Positions 1-11,300 of a DNA stretch of 64,000 nt are shown piece after piece. The first letter of the stretch is position 1. Each line of letters begins with the position of its first letter. The stretch covers positions 1 through 64,000 of the forward strand of contig JASANE010028731.1 of NCBI GenBank assembly GCA_030248225.1. The letters run 5' to 3'. Both the position numbers and the translations under genes were made by a program. The notes under the pieces are model-generated. The model was not told the origin of the DNA. It worked only from the letters and a program-made list of their open reading frames with translations, and made no database searches. The DNA is from Trileptium ribeirensis (Eukaryota; Nematoda; Enoplea; Enoplida; Thoracostomopsidae).

Positions 1-1397
1 GCCGGTATTAGGATCGAATAAAAAGCAAGATCATTCACTAAGATCATTATTTTTATCAACGGTCGTTGTGATTGTCAGCCGGTATTAGGATCGAATAAAA
101 AGCGAGATCCTTCACTAAGATCATTATTTTTATCAACGGTCGTTGTGCTTGTCAGCCGGTATTAGGATCGAATAAAAAGCAAGATCATTATTTTTATCAA
201 CGGTCGTTGTGATTGTCAGCCGGTATTAGGATCGAATAAAAAGCAAGATCATTCACTAAGATCATTATTTTTATCAACGGTCGTTGTGATTGTCAGCCGG
301 TATTAGGATCGAATAAAAAGCAAGATCCTTCACTAAGATCATTATTTTTATCAACGGTCGTTGTGATTGTCAGCCGGTATTAGGATCGAATAAAAAGCAA
401 GATCATTCACTAAGATCATTATTTTTATCAACGGTCGTTGTGATTGTCAGCCGGTATTAGGATCGAATAAAAAGCAAGTTCCTTCACTAAGATCATTATT
501 TTTATCAACGGTCGTTGTGATTGTCAGCCAGTATTAAGCATCGAATAAAAAGCAAGATCCTTCACTAAGATCATTATTTTTATCAACGGTCGTTGTGCTT
601 GTCAGCCGGTATTAGGATCGAATAAAAAGCAAGATCATTCACTAAGATCATTATTTTTATCAACGGTCGTTGTGATTGTCAGCCGGTATTAGGATCGAAT
701 AAAAAGCAAGATCATTCACTAAGATCATTATTTTTATCAACGGTCGTTGTGATTGTCAGCCGGTATTAGGATCGAATAAAAAGCAAGATCCTTCACTAAG
801 ATCATTATTTTTATCAACGGTCGTTGTGATTGTCAGCCGGTATTAGGATCGAATAAAAAGCAAGATCCTTCACTAAGATCATTATTTTTATCAACGGTCG
901 TTGTGATTGTCAGCCGGTATTAGGATCGAATAAAAAGCAAGATCATTCACTAAGATCATTATTTTTATCAACGGTCGTTGTGATTGTCAGCCGGTATTAG
1001 GATCGAATAAAAAGCAAGTTCCTTCACTAAGATCATTATTTTTATCAACGGTTGTTGCGATTGTCAGCCAGTATTAGGATCGAATAAAAAGCAAGATCCT
1101 TCACTAAGATCATTATTTTTATCAACGGTCGTTGTGCTTGTCAGCCGGTATTAGGATCGAATAAAAAGCAAGATCATTCACTAAGATCATTATTTTTATC
1201 AACGGTCGTTGTGATTGTCAGCCGGTATTAGGATCGAATAAAAAGCAAGATCATTCACTAAGATCATTATTTTTATCAACGGTCGTTGTGATTGTCAGCC
1301 GGTATTAGGATCGAATAAAAAGCAAGATCCTTCACTAAGATCATTATTTTTATCAACGGTCGTTGTGCTTGTCAGCCGGACCGAATAAAAAGCGAAC
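1..1397. repeat. 77-bp minisatellite array with higher-order structure
   Basis: About 18 tandem copies of a 77-bp unit that begins GCCGGTATTAGGATCGAATA and carries a conserved core ATCAACGGTCGTTGTG. Units differ by small variants: CATTCACT versus CCTTCACT, GTGATTG versus GTGCTTG, and AAGTTCC. One unit, at about 155-216, lacks 15 bp. The AAGTTCC variant at about 477 recurs at about 1017, and CAGCCAGTATTA at about 526 recurs at about 1066, so seven units form a higher-order repeat of about 540 bp. The last unit breaks down at about 1378-1397. The array starts at base 1, so it probably continues to the left of the window. No reading frame or unique spacers are present. Confidence 0.97.
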
Positions 1398-2525
1398 CAG
1401 GATATAAAATCATTTTTAGTAATTATTATACAAGCATCCTCCTCCAATCAATATTATTAGCTCTTCTACACAGCTCAGTGATTTATTGTTAAAACCAAAC
1501 AAAAAATAATCGAATGTTTACTCAACATGTTATATCACAATATTAATAGTAATCGAAAACAAATGCAAAGTAAATTAAATTTTCGAGTATATGGACGGTA
1601 TATTATTACGATTTAATGTACATTCTACTACTAAATAAATTGAGAGCCTCGAAAGCATATATTCAAAAACCCAATAGCAGCAATTGGTTTCTTGCTGGTA
1701 TTCCTTAGGCTTAGTACACGGCTCATATATGGACCTTAGCTTAGGCTAAGACTAAGCCTTAGTATATATATCAACAACGGCCTAGCACGCATTTCGCTTC
1801 CGCCCCTAAAAGTTACATTGGCCCAGTATGGTTATTATTGACCTAAAGAGATTTAAAAGCCAGCCGCCGCCGAATAATACAGTATTTTGTACCTATAGTC
1901 TGCCTCGGTGTAGGATTTAACAATGTAGCCATTGCATTGTGAAAAAACCTCCATAGCTAATTTGGCAAATTTTCTAATAAACGTTAATGTTGTATTTACG
2001 ATATTTACGAGTAGTTATACTCGCACCGTAGTACAAGAAGCTTCTTGGCAGTCAGCGGTCTATCGGCTCAATGTTGAAACGTCAGACAGGCTTTGAGCCC
2101 CCGGCCGTTAAACTTCAAAGCCGCCTGTTGCCCTACACCAGACGGCAACGCATAAAATATGACTCTACAATACTTAACCATATTACTCCCCAAAAACCAA
2201 TGTCCAACGAACGTCCAACACATTTCGAACTAAACTTTTCATTTATCGAACAAACTTAAAGCAAACATGGAACGAACAGCACTCTTTTCTGGCAAGTTGT
2301 ACATATTATGTATGTTTATGTCCTGAAAGTTGTGTGAATAAATGAAAAAAGGCAACTTGCGAACAGCTTGCGCCTAAGTTATGATGGATTATGGGATTCT
2401 GCATTACCGTAAAACAACGGGAGGGTGAACGCCAAGGCCATGTTTTATGGCACAAAGCCAATGTAATTTTTGCAATGCGCGGCGTGCATGACGGTGCCTG
2501 TGAAGGCAACGAAGCGAAAAACCAC
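1398..2525. other. Non-coding flank, no gene seen
   Basis: AT-rich sequence with no convincing exon on either strand. It contains a palindromic run of CTTAG/CTAAG words at about 1705-1765, similar to words at 60120-60170 and 61430-61470, which suggests an old dispersed repeat. The short open frame at 2071-2259 has no recognisable protein features. Confidence 0.6.
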
Positions 2526-2735
2526 TACAGTACTCGCCAGAAATGAGTGCTGTTCGTTCGATGTTCGCTCGATAATTTTAAAATTTTGTTCGAATTGTGT
2601 TCGAAATTTTGGCGCACTTTTTAAAATTTGTTCGAAAGCTGTTCGAAGTTTGTTCGGAAAGTGTTCGAGAATATATAAATTTTGTTCGATGTTCGCTCGT
2701 TCGAAATGCGACACTCATTTCTGGCGAGTACTGTA
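2526..2735. mobile_element. Tc1/mariner-type MITE, copy 1
   Basis: A 210-bp element with perfect 24-bp inverted ends. The left end reads TACAGTACTCGCCAGAAATG and its exact reverse complement closes the element at 2712-2735. Removing the outer TA leaves ends that start CAGT, with TA as the duplicated target, which is the hallmark of the Tc1/mariner superfamily. The interior is built of degenerate TTCG-rich words (TGTTCGAA, TTCGTTCGATGTTCGCTCG) that fold back on themselves. It has no transposase, so it is non-autonomous. The short open frames across it are by-products of this sequence. Related copies or ends occur at 5066-5089, 17481-17560, 17866-17960, 27181-27677, 39919-39943 and 44086-44140. 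Confidence 0.85.
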
Positions 2736-5151
2736 TGGCAGTAGCAGAATCAATGCTAGTAGTGGCTAGAAATAAAGACAATATAATCGAAATTATGAAC
2801 GGTTTCAATTCGTTGAATTTCGGTCGATTGACATTTTGCGATTTTAGCGCAAATAATAAATTTCAAATTAATAAAACTTCTATTATTTTGGATTAAACGA
2901 AATTTTGATCGACTTCGGTTTCGATTACGCTTATTTTTGGCCACGACTGTACGTCGACTGCTTTGACGTAACACGGTTTTCACGGTTCTACAGAGGTTGT
3001 ATGATTACAAATGCCTAGCGTAGCTCATCGCCGCATGTCTCTCCTTAGGGTCAGGTTAAATCCAAAGTTGCCCGGCAAAGCTGCAATCGGTTTCTATCCC
3101 AGAAGAATATAGGAATAAAACATTGAGGTGGATGTATGTATGTCGATGTCGTTATTGAATGCGACGGGTACAAATATCTGGCCTGTGTACTTGATTAGTT
3201 CAAAGTTGCAGTGGCAAGTGAGTGAGCTCGAGCCTTTGAAACATAAGAAATCCAAACCGTAGAGCATATTTCTGATTTTATATTTGTGTGACAGAGAAAC
3301 TCGTACTGGGCGTGTAGCTTGTCTGAGATCCTTGTCATCACAATTTCAGTTTTCACGAGGGTGAAAATCTGCTGGAAGATCTGCCCTGAACAAGAACCAA
3401 TCTACCGGGAGATTTGCACTGGTGAGTACAAAGCTCCCGCTACGCCGGCTTGATTTATGTCACAGCATCTTGCTCTGTCCTATACTAAACCCGCCGCAAA
3501 CCTACGACTAGCCTTGCCGCGGCGCAGCGGCTTGACTACGGCGTCCACCACCCTTACCCCATTTGCCTTTCATCCAACCTAAAGCCATTGCACACCTCGC
3601 CGGCCTCTTACCTCGAAGGTGAATTCCTGTTAACTAGATTGGCTTATGTATGAGGTGCTGTGTGCGCCTAAGGACTAATGGTTACGGTCACCAGTTGTAA
3701 TCCACTCTCTGAAAATTTATATTGCTGGTGTTTTTCGTTATTAAATTATGCAGATTTGTAAATATACTGTTGCAGTCGCTGGTTGAAAACCTACAGAACA
3801 CTCAATTTTATTTCATCTGTATTAACAGTTCGTCAAACAGTGGCTTTTGTACGATATTGAATAACTTTCCAAACCTGTTTCTTTGACGGTTTGGCGTTTC
3901 TACTGACTGGCATCTCCACAAAATGATTATTTTACCTGGAAGCTTTATTTTACCCGGGGCTTAAAGTTGTTGACCCCAGCTCCAAGCCGGCGGAAACTGG
4001 AGATAGCTGGTGAAAGCCGTATCCTCCAAGTCAGCTGTGGTGTTTCATAACCGCATTTTTCGTATTTTTCATGGATTTACATCATTTTGTCGATATTTTT
4101 GTTGCATTATAATTATTTACCAACTCAATGTGCATATTTCTGCAGAACGCGCTTCGCATAGTCGAAACATAAATAGCAGTATTGAATTTTGCTATAACCG
4201 GTTTTCGTTAGGACGATCATTTTTATTTGTTACGTCAAAATACCTGGAGCGTAGTGAGACAGAGGTTGACCTGGGAGTAAGCCAAAATTTACCGGGCGAC
4301 ATGACAAACGAACAGCCGACATCCTAGGAAGGAGCTCAAAAAAATCCTGGGACCGCCTCTATGGAGAGGCTAGATACATTGACTACTTTGGAAACTGGCC
4401 TTGTCGTCAGGTTACTACCATTACGGGATAAAAAATAGTTATATCTCTGACACGTACCTATTCCTAATCCTTTTATGATCACATTAGCAAATTTTGAATG
4501 ATTTCAGACATCTCTAACGGAGTTTAATAAAACTGAAGCTTTGATAACGAAGTCTGTCCTTAAGAAGACAACTAAAATTATTAAAAAATACACAGCGAGC
4601 AGTGCCATTTTCCATATCCTCCGTATTATTCGGCTCCTACATCTGAAATTTACTAGTACATAACACGTCCAAACTTACCACAGACATCTGCATTTCCGGA
4701 AGCAGTCCGGGAGTAAAGGAGCAAATTTCCTAAGCAGAATTTCTTAGACGGTACGCGCAAACAGAATATCGATAGCAACACCACACTTTACAGGCAAATT
4801 AAATTTACTGCGATTTACAGGCGATATCTCTAAGTACCAAAGTGAGGTCAGTATGGTCTTTACACTTTTATAACACAAGCGTTTGTTATTTTTATATTGT
4901 TTCGTAACAGGCAATCCAATCAAAGAGTCCCCATACAAGACAAATACCGTAAACCACAAACCAGATCAGGTTCGTACGAAACTTCAAGGTGAAGTGTCGT
5001 AAAATGTATCGTTCAGGCCAAAAAAGACCCGATGTTCGCACGATGCTCCTTCGCTCAAAATACTACAGTCATATCTGGACCGTACTGTACGGTATACAAC
5101 TGTATCAGCTAAAAAATAAAACTATGTGTCATATATATATACGTACATAAG
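2736..5151. other. 3' flank of BUD13, no gene seen
   Basis: No supported coding exon. A stretch richer in G+C at about 3420-3650 contrasts with its AT-rich surroundings but has no open frame of note. Positions 5066-5089 (CAGTCATATCTGGACCGTAC...) resemble a decayed right end of the Tc1/mariner MITE family, and TTCGCACGATGCTCC-like words precede it. The open frame at 4010-4327 has no recognisable domain. Confidence 0.5.
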
Positions 5152-5333
5152 TCACTCGTATGCCCCATAACTCCACTTATAATATTCTTCGTCTTCGGCA
5201 GCTTTTGTATTTGATCGAAGGACTAATTTTTCTTCAAATCCATTCGAGCGATCCACACCATCCCACCGGTAGCCCGGTGCAATACTATAGCGATTCGGGA
5301 TCGCAGGTGATGGACCGGTGTATTTCGGATATA
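5152..5333 (-). CDS. BUD13: BUD13 exon 7 (C-terminus and stop)
   Basis: Acceptor TTCGTTGTAG. Encodes [20 protein letters not shown], then [20 protein letters not shown], and ends KWSYGAYE before TGA at 5154-5152. It matches the most conserved part of BUD13 ([31 protein letters not shown]). I see no canonical polyadenylation signal close downstream. Confidence 0.95.
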
Positions 5334-8300
5334 CTACAACGAATAAATAAGTAAATATTACGTTAATACACGCGCTATGCGGAAAGAACTAAACTATTGT
5401 TACAATAAGAATAAGATGCAGATACTATCGAACACAAACGAAATCGAACGATCAATTATTCGTTAAATCAAACGTCAACAGTTGACTAACGTTTAGTTAC
5501 TTACGTCAGTACTTACCAGTTAGTTACTAACGTTTTAATTAATCGCAGACAACCGTTTATTTTAACACTTTCGAACGTTTCTATCTTTACTCCCAAACTA
5601 TCGATTCTTGATTAAACGAAACTATCGAAATCGAACACGAGACTTCGTTCGACTACTGACGTAACCCTACACTAGGTAGATTTTCACCGATATAAATAAG
5701 TAGTATTTGCCTGCACTTTAGCTTACTTGTCGGTTGCATGATCTACCGAAGCAGCTATACATCCTACTTACTGCGAACACAAAGACCTACCGGACTAAAA
5801 TGCAATAGTTAGCCCATAGCGTCCCGCAATGAGTATACGATAGCGGGCCGAATACTTACCGATGCCATTAATTATAATTGCAAAGCGTCAAATCTGTAGA
5901 TATAATAAGTCTTTTTGTTAGCTGCGGACATAAAAAATGACTCACCAGTTGTTGTGGACCTATGCTGCTTGGTCCGTTTATTCATCATGTACTCGAGCAT
6001 TGGATCGTCCTTGAGATCTTGAGAGCGCAGAAGGCTATTGAGATCCGCGTCGTCAGCAAAACGTGCCAGCGGTTTGTCAATTTCGCGCAAGACGTCGGCA
6101 ACACGCTCCTGTTGAAGAGAGCTTTGCTTCACACTAAAACGAACATAAATATAGGTAATGTAAAATAAGAGAAAAACTATTGAAATGAGATAATAAGTAC
6201 GAAGCTAGGCGTCTGATGAACGCAGATGACCACATGTACTTCATACAAAGCGGTTGAATATCGAGTAAAATATGTGTTAGTGGCGTTTTGTAGTTTGGAC
6301 AAAAAACAAACCATGATATTAACAGACCTTTAGACGCCCCATGGTACCACCATGGTTCATTATTATTTATCAATAAAAATGTTATCCCTATAAACATACC
6401 CCTTGTTCCAAGCTTTGTATTTGAGCCCAAGATCTTCCTGCCGCTTCTTTTCTTCTTCGCTGAGCTCCTGCTTCTTTTTACGATACGAGTTGCGAACAAC
6501 AGGCTCCGCAGCACGACCCGACACTGAATCGGACATCTAAAGCACAACAAAAATAATCAATGACTGACGATTCCTCTTCAGAAAGTTCCGAAGCATAAGC
6601 TTTCCGCTACGGCCGGCGACGATATAAATTTATCTACAACGGTCATCTGGAGTCGCATCGTTCACCGAAAACAATGTATACTAACAATAATTATCTGATT
6701 TATTTTGTATTTCTCGCCCGATTCCGCGCATCGTAGACCGTGTTTTCAGAATGCACAGTTTTAAATTTATTTCGAAAATAGGAATCGTCGAACTTGACAC
6801 AGGAATACACGCATAAGGTAAAACATTGCGTTTTCTAAAAAGTCAAATTCCGTGAAAAAGTTTTTCTCCACCAACTATTTCGATCAAAATTTCAAAACTA
6901 AAATACATATTACAGACTTCACTAAAACCTTAATACCTAACGTTAAGTTGGCGGAATGTTAGTGTAAGCTTTTTGACGTAACAAAATGACTAATCAGGTC
7001 GATCAAGCTTAAGTTTTTTTATATGAGAGTATCCAGTGCATACAATATATCGCTTGCTTCACGCAATGTATTTCCAGATAGATACACTACATCTTCGGTC
7101 ATGGTGGTCGGTTACGTAGATAAGACAGTTTCCGTGTATTTTCGGTCTCACAGACCATCTTAAATCTTATTTTTACCTTATTCTAAAATATCAGTAACCA
7201 ATATTATTAAGCACGAACACAGAGCGTAACCCCCTCTACCAACGGACTTTAACATTGCTAATATATATTCCGGATCACATGGCATCTTTTGAACCCTAAT
7301 AATAAACCCAAAAGTTGGGAAAAGACTTATATATACCTAAATAAATAATATTGTTCTACAAAATTACACTGTCTTTGATAAAATATTTGCGCCGGTTGTA
7401 GTGTCGCCGTCGTGAAAGTTGTTCCGTCAGTCGCATTGTGGAACTGACCTCTGATCTAAGCCGCTTCGGCTTACTTTTACGTGGAGAAGATATTAGAATA
7501 TTTGTTTTCGTGATGTGATGAACTACTATCACACCAGACGATCGGACATCGTAAATTTTGAGTTATGGATGTTGCAAGAAAAAATATAGTATAAACATGG
7601 TCCCAAATTTCACCTAACGCAAACACTTTGTTGACACTCAGAGTTCAATAACGAAACCAATCCAGAATATCGGCCTCTCCGCAGTGGGAGTAGCGAGCAT
7701 CCCCTTTTCCAATTCCGCCATGTTGCGCCATGATTTATTATAGTACCTAAGTTCACGTTTTTCATATACTAAATATTTTTTGATTATTACAACATATTTC
7801 CAATGCCGAAACGAGGTTTAACGACCTGAAAATGTTTTCACAACTGTTAAAGGAAAATATGGAAATATAATGTAAAATATAGAAGAAAGTTTTCCAGGTT
7901 AGATATTTCCCCAGAAATGAACATGTGAGGGCCCCAAAGCCCCCACTTTTCGGAACGCAATGGACAGACCACGAATAGTTTTGGCAGAATATGATCCCAA
8001 TTATCACAAAGACTTGCTATTTATCAGGAGAGAGCCAGCGATTTCGTCTCTCATATTACATTTTTTAGTTTTTTGATGACCATCTCACATTAATAGCTCC
8101 TAAAATTTTTTATTATTTGGCTTTCCCAAACTGCCTCCAGGGTACCTAACTGGAGGCACCAGATCGAACTACGGGCACCTGGTGGGGAGAAATTCGGCTT
8201 CCCTTACGTTGAACTGGGACCCCCACCTGAACTGGTGATTAAATGCTAAAATGACATAAATGGCTAATTCATAGTAAATATACAATAATAATGCCCATTA

Positions 8301-11300
8301 TATAGTGAAACTCTATAGATTGACGGCAATTATTGTACTGTTATTTAGCCCAACAGGGCAAAAGTTTAGAAATTTTTTTAGTTCCACAAGGAAAAATTGA
8401 CATAATTTTGCCTCGCAGAGAACAAAATGGAATATTTTTAGTCGCGCAAAAAATATCCTGGGGAGGGTGAGAAGATGAACTGGGGGAAGCAATTAATAAA
8501 TGGGGCCACATGGAGAAAGCCGAAATACCTAGGATTTTCTCCGTAGGAAAGCCAGATTTTCTTAAACACCGTCACTTAAAGAAAAAACCTTTAATAATTA
8601 TTTATTGTACCTTTGCAAATACACTATCTTCGCGAGCTTTCAACGCCTTCGCTTCTTCCGCCATTTTTTCTGCCGTTTGCAAACCCGAAGAAGCACCGGA
8701 CAATGTTTTGGTTGGTTTGGAACGCCGCCGTGGCACCTACAACACAATAATTATTATACTTGTTTATTAGTGCGCGAACGTTTGCTTATCTGTGCAGTGG
8801 TTTGAAAATTAAAAACAAACGACTTAAATTATTAATGTCCAATTTTATCACCGAAATAACGAATAACTTATTCGTCCTCGAAGGGTCGATCCGAGCTCGG
8901 TTTCGCAAACTTTTGGACACGAACAAAGGTCCAGGTTGGAATTTTAAAGCCACATAACTATCGTCCCTCACAATAGGCCATTGTCGCAACTTCTAGAGTG
9001 AAATAACGCCACTTAACCATCTACACCAAGGTAGATATTTATAAAAACCTTAAACACCACATTGACTCGTCCGCAGAGGGTGTGAGGTTAAACTCCACTT
9101 GTCCGGTGACACCATAATCCCACCTTTAAGGAACCCTCATGTTAAACTAAATAATTTTGTTAATGTCCCTAAATTTGTACTCCCCACATACAATTATTAA
9201 ACCTCACTATTACTAATATTTCCAATGCTATACCGCTGAGTTATAACGTGAAAATATCTGCGCTACAGTAACAATTACCTGAAGGTAACCCAAATTTGAA
9301 TCGTAAAGACCACATAAATTTTGTACCTCACCTCTAAATTTCCCTAGGAACTTGATCAAGGAGCGCCCAATACCAAATTCTTCCCAGAAGGCTGCGAACG
9401 TGCCAATCATATACATATATAGAATAAAAATTATTTAAGGATTTGAATGTTAAGTCCAGGATTTTATATTCCGAAAGCAACCGTCTCCGTACAGAAAACG
9501 GAAAATTAGCTACAATATTTAGGATTGGCGTGACTCAATCAGTCAATGGACTGCTAACAATTGTCAACTTTTACTACGTGGTTATGAACTGCGGAACAGT
9601 ATGGGATACACACCAAACCGTAATCTTTGAAAAGAACAAACAAATATTCATGTGTCAAATCGCTAAAATATAACATACTTTTGTGTGCTGAAAGCGGCCG
9701 TTGAAACATTGAATTTGTTAGCGTAGAGACACGAATCCTAACTAATATCTAATCACATTCATGGAGCTGTCATTGGCTTATCGCAAATCAATACTTATGG
9801 GCTAGCAGCTTTACGTAATAAAATAATTGTGAAATTTTGGAATTTTTTCAACTAAGTTGTATGTTGACGGTTATACGGGGTTCCTATATTTTTCGATGAA
9901 TGCAATTGTACTTACGTGGAATAAAGCATTCAATCCGGCACGTACTTGAGCCTTATAGCATAAAATCATTTTCTTATAATTAAAATCTTCGTGAATGATG
10001 CATTTATAAATTTCGAGCTACCGTTCTTCAATTAATATAAGGTTAAGACAAACAATTCCTAGATGATAAGAGCAAAACCGTGATGGATGTAACCGCAAAT
10101 TTATCAACCTGGTCTTTCCTTTTTCACATTTATGAAGAGATGCCAATATGTACTCAAAATTTACAGCCATTGTTACTCTTACTGTACTACCATGGGTGTA
10201 TTTTCCTATATGTACCGTTACCCGGGACGCTCAATGTAGAAACATCGACTTAGGCAATGAAAACCACGCTCAGTCGTTTTCCCCCACGTCAGTCCTTTTC
10301 CCCCACAGGCGATGAAAACCACCCTCAGTCCTTTTCCCCCACAGGCGATGAAAACCACGCTCAGTCGTTTTCCCCCACAGGCGATGAAAACCACGGTCAG
10401 TCGTTTTCCCCCACAGGCGATGAAAACCACGCTCAGTCGTTTTCTCCCACAGGCGATGAAAACCACGCTCAATCGTTTTCCCCCACATGCGATGAAAACC
10501 ACGCTCAGTCGTTTTCACCCACAGACGATGAAAACCACCCTCAGTCCTTTTCCCCCACAGGCGATGAAAACCACCCTCAGTCCTTTTCCCCCACAGGCGA
10601 TGAAAACCACGCTCAGTCGTTTTCCCCCACAGGCGATGAAAACAACGCTCAGTCGTTTTCCCCCACAGGCGATGAAAACCACGCTCAGTCGTTTTCCCCC
10701 ACAGGAGATGAAAACCACGCTCAATCGTTTCCCCCCAGGCGATGAAAACCACGCTCAGTCGTTTTCCCCCCACAGGCGATGAAAACCACGCTCAGTCGTT
10801 TTCCCCCACAGGCGATGAAAACCACCCTCAGTCCTTTTCCCCCACAGGCGATGAAAACCACCCTCAGTCCTTTTCCCCCACAGGCGATGAAAACCACGCT
10901 CAGTCGTTTTCCCCACAGGCGATGAAAACCACGCTCAGTCGTTTTCCCCCACAGGCGATGAAAACCACGCTCAGTCGTTTTCCCCCACATGCGATGAAAA
11001 CCACGCTCAATCGTTTTCCCCCACAGGCGATGAAAACCACCCTCAGTCCGTTTCCCCACAGGCGATGAAAACCACGCTCAGTCGTTTTCCCCCACAGGCG
11101 ATGAAAACCACGCTCAGTCGTTTTCCCCCACAGGCGATGAAAACCACGCTCAGTCGTTTTCCCCCACAGGCGATGTAAACCACGCTCAATCGTTTTCCCC
11201 CACAGGCGATGAAAACCACGCTCAGTCGTTTCCCCCACAGGCTATGAAAACTAAGCTCAGTCGTTTTCCCCCACAGGCGATGAAAACCACCCTCAGTCCG

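Noticed and set aside
1..1397. CRISPR-like regular repeat array
   Set aside because: The whole 77-bp unit is repeated with no unique spacers, and the genome is eukaryotic. It is a minisatellite.
2445..2808. Overlapping frames with FRTSEHRTKF-type peptides, similar to ones at 27355-27894
   Set aside because: The similarity is due to the shared Tc1/mariner MITE ends and TTCG-rich interior, not to a protein family.
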